DNA from: Stenotrophomonas maltophilia
GTDB lineage: Bacteria > Pseudomonadota > Gammaproteobacteria > Xanthomonadales > Xanthomonadaceae
Length of the DNA: 64,000 nt
Assembly (NCBI RefSeq): GCF_023518235.1
Contig: NZ_CP090423.1
Coordinates: 1,674,001-1,738,000 of the forward strand
Reading direction: 5' to 3'
The notes under the pieces are model-generated. The model ran no database searches. It was given only the letters and a program-made list of their open reading frames with translations, and was not told the DNA's origin. The translations under genes were made by a program, and so were the position numbers. This document shows, in pieces, positions 57,937 through 64,000 of this stretch (positions are counted from its first letter, which is position 1; each line of letters opens with the position of its first letter).

Positions 57937-58422
57937 ATGTCTACAAAGAGTCAGCGCTTACAGAACATCATCAAGCTCTACAAGCAGCGTACGGGCAACT
58001 CGTCTGTCGTCATGCAGGACGTAGCGAAGTTCGCTGCCGAGATGGGCTGGCAGCTTCCCAAGCCTAAAGATCCTATCGATCTCCTGGCCGAGGAACTGTC
58101 CAAGGCCGCTCGAGAAGAGATCCGAAAGGATGAGGTCACCGGCCGTCCCTATCGTGCGAATCTTGCAGTCACGACGAACAAGCCCGACGGCACGCAGTTC
58201 ACCTTCTGGACTGATATCGACGAAGCTCCGCGCCATGTCGCGCATCGTTCGTTCACCCAGCGCCGCGATCAGATGATTGGTGACGCTCTTCAGCTGACCT
58301 TTGATGCGACCCATTGGAACCGCGTCCATGCAGATGAAGAGCCGATCAACATGGTGCTGGACTTCACCGACGACGTCGCGGAAAAGATGACCGCAATGGA
58401 TATTGAGGACGAGGCGGCTTAA
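57937..58422 (+). CDS. Conserved partner of the HTH-ImmA/IrrE gene, unknown function
   Basis: A 161-residue acidic cytoplasmic protein with a perfect AGGAGGT six bases before ATG 57937. It opens with a helical, HTH-like segment (RLQNIIKLYKQRTGNSSVVMQDVAKFAAEMGW) and continues with a beta-rich part containing GRPYRANLAVTT and FTFWTDIDEAPRHV. I recall proteins of this type next to HTH-ImmA/IrrE genes in other proteobacteria, which suggests a functional pair, possibly toxin-antitoxin-like. No catalytic motif is apparent. Confidence 0.7.
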   Translation: MSTKSQRLQNIIKLYKQRTGNSSVVMQDVAKFAAEMGWQLPKPKDPIDLLAEELSKAAREEIRKDEVTGRPYRANLAVTTNKPDGTQFTFWTDIDEAPRHVAHRSFTQRRDQMIGDALQLTFDATHWNRVHADEEPINMVLDFTDDVAEKMTAMDIEDEAA

Positions 58423-58451
58423 CGCCTCTCCTCCCCGACCCAAGGCGCGCA

Positions 58452-59093
58452 ATGGAATCGACCCAAACCTGGAAGTTCATTCAGACAATAACCCCGGCGC
58501 TAATTGGCTTTGCGGGCGTCTGCGTCGGCGCGGGCATCACTGCACTTCGGGAGTACCTCGTCGGTAAGCGTAAGAGCAAAAGCGACGGTGCGTACCTAGC
58601 GGCAATCGTTGGAGGAGCATTAGACACTCTTATTTCCGGTTGCAGCGACGTGGTCGGTGATAGCGGCCAGGTGGATTCCGAAGGATACAGTCATCCAAGA
58701 ACCGAGCATCCCCAGTTCGATCCGCTAAAACTAGACGTTGAGTGGCGCACCATTCCGCCGGATCTCTTGTTCGACATTCAAGATTTGCCCTACCAGCTGC
58801 TTTTCGCCGAAGGGGCTATCGGCGCTGCCAGTGAGTACGCCGCAACGCCGCCAGACTATGAGGAGTTCTTTGAGGAGCGGCAATACCAGTTCGCGCGAAT
58901 AGGACTGCACTGCATTGATATTGCCGATCGTTTGCGCGCACACGCGAAGTTGACCGCCAGGTCAAAGGCCTATCAATGGGACCCGAAAGAGTACTTCCAG
59001 CAAAAGATCGACAAAATCGAAGCCCAGCGTGCCAAGCCTAACTCCTTCCCCGATTTTGCAGTTGCGGCGACTGAGCCAACTCCGGGCCCTTGA
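58452..59093 (+). CDS. Membrane-anchored protein of unknown function
   Basis: A 213-residue protein with one N-terminal membrane segment (ITPALIGFAGVCVGAGITAL) followed by a basic stretch (REYLVGKRKSKSD) and a cytoplasmic domain of about 165 residues that seems helical (for example EEFFEERQYQFARIGLHCIDIADRLRAHAKL). It starts 29 bases after the 161-residue gene and may share its transcript. Codon use is more AT-rich than the host. I recognise no family. Confidence 0.6.
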   Translation: MESTQTWKFIQTITPALIGFAGVCVGAGITALREYLVGKRKSKSDGAYLAAIVGGALDTLISGCSDVVGDSGQVDSEGYSHPRTEHPQFDPLKLDVEWRTIPPDLLFDIQDLPYQLLFAEGAIGAASEYAATPPDYEEFFEERQYQFARIGLHCIDIADRLRAHAKLTARSKAYQWDPKEYFQQKIDKIEAQRAKPNSFPDFAVAATEPTPGP

Positions 59094-59222
59094 ATCCCCC
59101 CTGCGCTAGATCGTCTCCAACGGGCTTGCTACCAAAACTCGACAAAATCAGCCAACCTCGCCCTGTCGGGTCGGGGTGTCCCTACACGCCCCGGGCACAG
59201 CCGGCCGGGCTACCCTCCGGCC

Positions 59223-59888
59223 ATGTGCGGCCGATTCGTCCAGCTCCCAGTGATCGACTTCGGCCAGCCGGGGCTGGCTGACCTTGCCCCCGGCCTGGCC
59301 GAGATCCAGCCCAGCTACAACCTGGCGCCGACACAGCGCGCATCGGTGATCCTGGACCGCGGCGAAGGCAGGCAGGTCACCCGGCTGGCGTGGGGCCTGC
59401 TGCCGTTCTGGGCAAAGGCCAAGGGCCTGCAGGGATCCACCATCAACGCCCGCATCGAGACGGTGGCCACCAAGCCAGCCTTCCGGTCAGCGTTCAAGAA
59501 GCGCCGCTGTGTCATCCCGATGGCCGGCTACTACGAGTGGTCGGTCAGCCCCGAGGACGGCAAGAAGGATCCGTGGTTCATCCACGCAGCCGGGCCGCTG
59601 CTCGCCGCTGGCCTGTGGGAGGACACCAGTCCCTTGCTGCCCGACGGCAACCTTGGCACCTTCACCATAATCACCGGCGACAGTAGCGGCGTCTCTGCCG
59701 ACATTCACGACCGCATGCCGGTCTGGTTGCAGGCCGGCCAGATCGATGACTGGATGGCCGCCGGCGCCGACGACGCCATGGCCATGCTCCTGGCCAGCGA
59801 GGCACCGGCCATGGAGGCCTACCGGGTCAGCCGGGCAGTGAACACGCCGAGGAACAACCGCGAAGACTTGCTTCAGCCGGTGGAATGA
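59223..59888 (+). CDS. SRAP-family DNA-protein crosslinking protein (YedK/HMCES)
   Basis: A 221-residue SRAP protein that shields abasic sites in single-stranded DNA by forming a crosslink with Cys2. The start MCGRFVQ leaves Cys2 in place after Met removal; NLAPTQ, INARIETVATKPAFRSAF, RRCVIPMAGYYEW and the active-site His in DIHDRMPV are present. Members are common on bacterial chromosomes and in phages. It lies between the cargo genes and the tail module, in the direction of the former. Confidence 0.93.
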   Translation: MCGRFVQLPVIDFGQPGLADLAPGLAEIQPSYNLAPTQRASVILDRGEGRQVTRLAWGLLPFWAKAKGLQGSTINARIETVATKPAFRSAFKKRRCVIPMAGYYEWSVSPEDGKKDPWFIHAAGPLLAAGLWEDTSPLLPDGNLGTFTIITGDSSGVSADIHDRMPVWLQAGQIDDWMAAGADDAMAMLLASEAPAMEAYRVSRAVNTPRNNREDLLQPVE

Positions 59889-59924
59889 GGCCGGGTCGCA
59901 TCGACCTCGACCCGGCCATCTACC

Positions 59925-60680
59925 TCACTTCAGCGAGATGCCGCGCGGTGCCAACCGCGCGCGGCTGTGGGAATAGACGCTCATCATCTGGGCTGCAGAG
60001 TCGGCCAGGTTGGGCTTTACCAGCAGCTCGCCCACTCGCAAGTCTGCGGGCGTGTAGGTGCTGGAGCTGTTGAGCGGATTGCCGATGGCAATGTGATTGG
60101 TCCCGGAGACCGCCTGTACCGCCGGCCACGCGACCTCGTAGACCACGCTGCCGACGCTGGTCAGGGTTTTCGAGACCCCTGCCTCCACTCGCTTTGAGAG
60201 GCCCAGGAATATCCAGTCGCCCACCGCCGTATCAGCCGGCACGCCGTGGTTCACCAGAACGGTTCCGCTCGAGTTGCGCAGAATCGTACACACGTTTCCG
60301 TTGCCGTCGATCCAGATGCCGGCGCCTTGGCTCGCGAGGCTGATGTTTCCTACCACGATCACGTTCTTACCAGCGACTGGGGCATAGCGCACGGCCGCAT
60401 AGAAGGTCTGGACGGTGGCATCGGCAACACTGGAAATCAGCGCATTCTGGTAGCTCGGCAGGTTGACGTAGTTGGGTCCCCACGTGTGCGACACCCCCTG
60501 TGCGGTGAGCGTCGCATCGCCGCCGTATGGGACAAGGCTCGACCCGTCGCCTCCAAGCAGCCAGTGCGCGTATCCAGGCTCAGGCGCTGGTGTATACGGA
60601 TACAGCTGGGTTGCTCCATTGATGATAGGCGCGCCAGGAGTGTCCTGACCGAGCGGGTAAACAGGGAAGATGTAAGGCAT
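59925..60680 (-). CDS. Phage tail-fibre-associated protein, unknown function
   Basis: A 251-residue protein with the composition of a phage structural protein: Gly/Ser/Thr/Ala/Val-rich, no signal peptide, many short beta strands (TFYAAVRYAPV, NVIVVGNISLAS, GIWIDGNGNVCTIL). The layout is reminiscent of a LamG/ConA-like jelly roll. AAGGAG precedes ATG 60680 with good spacing. It is the last gene of the tail block, 11 bases after the fibre, and could be a fibre tip or assembly protein. Confidence 0.65.
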   Translation of the reverse strand: MPYIFPVYPLGQDTPGAPIINGATQLYPYTPAPEPGYAHWLLGGDGSSLVPYGGDATLTAQGVSHTWGPNYVNLPSYQNALISSVADATVQTFYAAVRYAPVAGKNVIVVGNISLASQGAGIWIDGNGNVCTILRNSSGTVLVNHGVPADTAVGDWIFLGLSKRVEAGVSKTLTSVGSVVYEVAWPAVQAVSGTNHIAIGNPLNSSSTYTPADLRVGELLVKPNLADSAAQMMSVYSHSRARLAPRGISLK

Positions 60681-60691
60681 ATCAAGCTCCT

Positions 60692-62674
60692 TTAGGCCGG
60701 AATCACGTCGCACTGGAAGTGAGGAGAGACGTTGTAGAGCGGGTAGTCGCTACCCGCGAACGTGAAGGACGCAGGATCGCTATCGACCAGGTTCCCGCCG
60801 GCGGAGCCCGAGTAGTTCACCTGACCGGTCGGCAGGTAATCGAGGCCGTAGCGCAACTGGACTGCTCCGGTCGGAACGGACACCAGGGTGATCACCACTT
60901 CATCGCCAGCCTTGTTGATGCCGATGCTCTCGATCGCGCAGCTACCGTTGGCATCACGCACCAGGAAACCGTAGTCAGTGGTCTGGCGCAGGTTGCCGTC
61001 AACCAAAAGCCGGAGGGGTGCCACCGGGATTTCCTTCGGCTTGTACCTCAGAACCCTGCCGCTGAGTATGGCGTAACCGACGCGCAGCCAGGTAGGACGG
61101 TAACCGTCCAGGATCTGCGCTACCTTCTTCGCCGCGTACTCTCCAACCCAGTAGCTTCCCAATGCAGTCAGGTGTCCATCGGAGGCGAGCGGCAAGTGGT
61201 ACAGCGCAGTGAGGTGGAACGCGCCAGGCGTCTGCTCGCAGAAGGTGATCTGGTCCATTGTTGCGTGTGGGCGCTCGCGAAGCGTCCGCGCATAAGTCTG
61301 GTAGACACCCACCCATGGAACAAAACTGGATCCAGTCGCTGCCTGTACCTTTGCCGATACCGCTTCGTGCAGTTGCTGGAGCTTTGCCAGATAGACGCCC
61401 CCAGCCATCGCGGCGTCCGCATTGTCGCCCTCGCCCTGCAGGTAGAGCCAGCACGGCAGGCTGTAGGTCATGCCAGCCGCCATAGAGAGCGCGCGCCCTT
61501 GGTCAACGGCGTCGCGCAACACCTGGAACCATTCGCCGAGGTCCGATGATCCACCCGGCAACAGGTTGTTGATGCTGGCGCTACCCTTGCCATTGGCTGT
61601 GGCCAACCAGCGCGGGCCGGCGGAACGCCAATCCACACCACCCAGCGCGAGGCGTCGCGTCAGGCCGTTCGCCCACGCCGAGCACGGTGTTTCGCCGTGC
61701 TGTGGGCTGGCCACACCGTCACCGGTCAGGGTGTTTTCGATCAAAGGCACCAGTGAATCCATGCCCGGGAGCTGGCCAACGCTTCCGGCCTTGGTCGACC
61801 TCGGCCCTTGGGAGAACGTCAGGTTGTAGAACGGCTGGCTGGTACTGACGGGCGGAATGCTGTTCACCCCATTACTCAGCGACTGGCCGTAGCTCAACAA
61901 GTGCATGACTCCCGTCACTGGTACTGGCTCGACGGGGACAGGAGCCGCCCAACGCAACGACCGACTGGAAGGATCTTCTCCGTTCACCAGCAGCGACTTG
62001 GTGTCCACGTCGTACTCGACATTGGCCACTACGCTGCCCCCACCGTTGGTCGTTCCCACCAGGGGAATCCGCCGCGATGCAGGTGCCGAGTAGGTATCCG
62101 TCCCCATCGTGCCGGCCAGGTTTGCGTTGATCTGCATTTCCGCCGCTGGACCGTCAAGCAATGGAGTTCCATTCACCAAGACCGTCCTCATGTCGACGTC
62201 ATACATCACGTTCCCGACCACATCGCCGACAGTATTAGTGGTTCCGGCAATCGGAATTCTGCGCATCAACGGCACTGAGTAGGAGTCGGAAAGGTACTGC
62301 TGGGTCTGGACAAGGTCTGCTTGGTCTGCCTTCTGAGTCAGCATGTCAGCGCGGAGAAACTCCCAGGCGGATCCAGTCCAGCGGTACTGACCAGCGCCCG
62401 TGCCGTTCAGCGCGAACCCGCCCTGCCCAACGTATGAGCCGGGCACCGCCTGCAGATCGGCCAGGGTATTCGCATAGATCGCCTGCGTCTGTTGTCCAGC
62501 CTTCAACGCCTCCACCTCAGACGGTAAGCCCGTTGCATCGATCTTCCCATCAACGAAGGTGCCAAGTACCGAAGCTGGTGCCTGAGCGTTCATCCCGCTC
62601 TCAAGCACGGCAATCTTCGTGCCCGATCCAATCACCGCGATGTCCGGATACTGGCTAAGTTCTTTCTCTGCCAC
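60692..62674 (-). CDS. Phage tail fibre with SGNH/sialate-esterase-like domain
   Basis: A 660-residue tail fibre. Residues 1-125 resemble a baseplate-attaching N-terminus with a GQYRWTGSAWEFL block. Residues about 131-171 and 194-234 are two copies of a 41-residue repeat (RRIPIAGTTN / RRIPLVGTTN, YDVDMRTVLVNG / YDVDTKSLLVNG). From about 255 an SGNH hydrolase follows: Ser265 in SYGQS, QGEGD at 413-417, and Asp499/His501 in SDGHLTALG. That set fits SASA-type carbohydrate O-acetylesterases, so the fibre may deacetylate surface glycan. The start is GTG. Confidence 0.75.
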   Translation of the reverse strand: MAEKELSQYPDIAVIGSGTKIAVLESGMNAQAPASVLGTFVDGKIDATGLPSEVEALKAGQQTQAIYANTLADLQAVPGSYVGQGGFALNGTGAGQYRWTGSAWEFLRADMLTQKADQADLVQTQQYLSDSYSVPLMRRIPIAGTTNTVGDVVGNVMYDVDMRTVLVNGTPLLDGPAAEMQINANLAGTMGTDTYSAPASRRIPLVGTTNGGGSVVANVEYDVDTKSLLVNGEDPSSRSLRWAAPVPVEPVPVTGVMHLLSYGQSLSNGVNSIPPVSTSQPFYNLTFSQGPRSTKAGSVGQLPGMDSLVPLIENTLTGDGVASPQHGETPCSAWANGLTRRLALGGVDWRSAGPRWLATANGKGSASINNLLPGGSSDLGEWFQVLRDAVDQGRALSMAAGMTYSLPCWLYLQGEGDNADAAMAGGVYLAKLQQLHEAVSAKVQAATGSSFVPWVGVYQTYARTLRERPHATMDQITFCEQTPGAFHLTALYHLPLASDGHLTALGSYWVGEYAAKKVAQILDGYRPTWLRVGYAILSGRVLRYKPKEIPVAPLRLLVDGNLRQTTDYGFLVRDANGSCAIESIGINKAGDEVVITLVSVPTGAVQLRYGLDYLPTGQVNYSGSAGGNLVDSDPASFTFAGSDYPLYNVSPHFQCDVIPA

Positions 62675-62678
62675 GGTG

Positions 62679-63377
62679 TTACCCCTTTCCGATGAGTTGA
62701 TAGCCGTCGCGCCCCAGCAAAGGCGCGCCGTCGCTGCCGATCAGCAGCTGCAGGTTGTTGCCGGGCTCGAACTCGAAGGGTTCGTCCGGTTCATAGGTCC
62801 GAAACTCAAGGGCGACGCCCGCAGCAGATGGCACCCATTGCCCAACGTTGCCGAGGAAGAAGTCGTCTTCAGTAGGCTTGCGACCGATGTGGATGCGGAT
62901 ACGCGCGGTCCCGATGTCTTCCACTGCGATCCGCGCCACGTCGAACAAGACCCTCAGTGCAGCTTCGATCTGCGGTGCAGTACCGAAACCGCTGTCTACC
63001 AGGACCTTCCAACGCAGCAAACGCCGGTAGTTGTCGTCATCCAGCGTCGAACCACCGGTGTAGAGCCCCGACCCGACCCGGTACATTGGAAACTCTCCGA
63101 AGCCGCCAACGTTTGGCTGTCCTTGGAAGCCAAAGTGCCAGATGGCTCGCGTGTTGCTGATCTGCCTCGGCCGGTCCAACAGTTCGCCCAGGCCATCCAG
63201 CTGCCTTCCCACGGCCGTATCCAGCCACCGGTCGTCCCGCAGCTGCCTGAGCGCTCCTTGCAGCGTTGTCATCGGCTGGATCAGCGCCAGCACAAGTGAG
63301 CGTAGCCGCTGGGACTGTTGGAACTGTGCCGTCCAGTTCGACCACGCGATGGACCCATGGTCCTGCTGAAGGTCCAT
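62679..63377 (-). CDS. Phage tail protein (DUF2612)
   Basis: A 232-residue tail protein of the DUF2612 family (GRQLDGLGELLDRPRQ, DDDNYRRLLRWKVLVDSGFG). These proteins sit between baseplate J and the fibre in several myovirus-like phages and probably link them. Its start overlaps the baseplate J stop by one base, and four bases separate its stop from the fibre start. Confidence 0.8.
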   Translation of the reverse strand: MDLQQDHGSIAWSNWTAQFQQSQRLRSLVLALIQPMTTLQGALRQLRDDRWLDTAVGRQLDGLGELLDRPRQISNTRAIWHFGFQGQPNVGGFGEFPMYRVGSGLYTGGSTLDDDNYRRLLRWKVLVDSGFGTAPQIEAALRVLFDVARIAVEDIGTARIRIHIGRKPTEDDFFLGNVGQWVPSAAGVALEFRTYEPDEPFEFEPGNNLQLLIGSDGAPLLGRDGYQLIGKG

Positions 63378-64000
63378 CAGGTCACCTCAATGCGCGAGGG
63401 GTCAAACATCGCCCGCTGCTGCGGATGAATCGTGATGTTCTCGGCCTGATATGCGCCGGGCGCCGGCTGAACTGCCGGACTGGTCGACGTGGCAAACAAC
63501 AACGTGGCGTAGGCCACTCCAGGTACGCCGTAGACGGGACGATAGAACGACTGCCACACCACGTCGCCTCCGATGCTCAGCTGCCCGCCAAAGGCGGCCA
63601 GGCCGGCGGCGATCTCGTTCAGTCCTGCATCCGGGAACGCTTGTTCCTGCGGGTCAAGCAGGGTGATCGATGCCTTGATCCATACGTAGACCGGCACAGG
63701 TCGGTCGAACCGGATGACCGCTTGCAGTCCGGAAGCGGTCTCCACGGGAACAGCGAGCGCGCCATGTGTGGCGATTCCGGCCGCCTTGGAATCTCGGATC
63801 GCCTCAGCAATCTCAAGGTCCAGCCCCCCCTCCACGATGACATGCACCGAGTGCGGCGGCCTGCCTGCCATATCCGCGTAGTCGCTGGTGTTCTCATACG
63901 CGACGACATTGGTAACGCCGGCGGCGTCTGCCCGCACCCGTGCAGCGATTGCCGGGAGGGTCGCTCCTCCCATCCGGTACAAGCCTTTCCCGTACCGATT
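63377..64000 (-). CDS. Phage baseplate J-like protein (partial)
   Basis: The C-terminal part (about 207 residues visible) of a baseplate J/gp47-family protein; the frame is open to the right edge, so the N-terminus is missing from the window. Visible features: GVTNVVAYENTSDYADMAG, HSVHVIVEGGLDLEIAEAIR and KAAGIATHGALAVPVE, the family core. Upstream codons continue without a stop, so the TTG/ATG codons near 63980 are internal. Confidence 0.85.
   Translation of the reverse strand, partial: NRYGKGLYRMGGATLPAIAARVRADAAGVTNVVAYENTSDYADMAGRPPHSVHVIVEGGLDLEIAEAIRDSKAAGIATHGALAVPVETASGLQAVIRFDRPVPVYVWIKASITLLDPQEQAFPDAGLNEIAAGLAAFGGQLSIGGDVVWQSFYRPVYGVPGVAYATLLFATSTSPAVQPAPGAYQAENITIHPQQRAMFDPSRIEVT

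Larger units (their letters stand above)
56023..64000. mobile_element. Left part of a prophage or phage-derived island
   Basis: From the end of tRNA-Leu to the window edge, host-like genes stop. Minus-strand genes at 59.9-64.0 kb are tail-module proteins in phage order (baseplate J, DUF2612, tail fibre, companion), and plus-strand genes at 56.8-59.9 kb look like accessory cargo. Codon and base use at 56.7-59.1 kb is visibly more AT-rich than the host. No integrase is in view, and the right end and matching attachment site lie outside the window. Confidence 0.75.

Overview
The window is GC-rich chromosomal DNA from a gammaproteobacterium of the family Xanthomonadaceae, most likely Stenotrophomonas (maltophilia complex). 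Evidence: protein sequences and gene order typical of the group (lexA-recA-recX-alaS-csrA-tRNA-Ser; folP-miaA-hfq-hflX), a LexA operator of the xanthomonad TTAG-N6-TACTA type, and many intergenic GTAG-headed palindromes of the kind described in S. maltophilia as SMAG repeats. Species is inferred from pattern recognition, not from a database search.

Layout. 1-7.4 kb: a TonB-dependent receptor translationally coupled to a Tat-exported phospholipase C, then the pyruvate dehydrogenase E1 gene aceE. 7.5-10.5 kb: a small secreted protein and a second TonB receptor with a Zur-box-like palindrome in front of it. 10.6-22.4 kb, all on the minus strand: folP-miaA-hfq-hflX-pncC-ubiB-like, then the SOS core lexA-recA-recX, then alaS, csrA and tRNA-Ser(GCT). 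22.4-23.0 kb: a gene-free stretch made of two inverted copies of a composite stem-loop repeat. 23.0-26.7 kb: rlmE-ftsH with divergent yhbY and an Mth938-like gene. 26.7-38 kb: surE-pcm-yqaA-nlpD, an Smr gene, truD, ispF-ispD-ftsB, eno, two paralogous membrane proteins and pyrG. 38-44.6 kb: parE, a GNAT, an S10-type serine carboxypeptidase, a third copy of the composite repeat, and a Pit phosphate transporter with its DUF47 partner. 44.8-55.8 kb: ordinary accessory metabolism (CNNM/CorC-type protein, ExoD, PNPOx-like, LLM monooxygenase, TrhO, FKBP lipoprotein, FAD oxidoreductase, glutamate-synthase-like protein, UDP-sugar dehydrogenase, BLUF photoreceptor), separated by SMAG repeats.

From tRNA-Leu(TAA) at 55.9 kb to the right edge the window enters a prophage or phage-derived island. 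Its minus strand carries the end of a tail module (baseplate J, DUF2612 tail protein, an SGNH-esterase tail fibre and a 251-residue companion). Between tail and tRNA lies a plus-strand set of accessory genes: an HTH-ImmA/IrrE protease with its own operator-like palindrome, a 161-residue partner, a membrane-anchored protein of unknown function, and an SRAP protein.

The observations judged most worth following are the composite covarying stem-loop repeat (three copies), the probable leaderless LexA-repressed lexA promoter, the HTH-ImmA/IrrE cassette, and the tail fibre with an internal duplication and a carbohydrate-esterase-like domain. No CRISPR array, rRNA, insertion sequence or integrase was seen.
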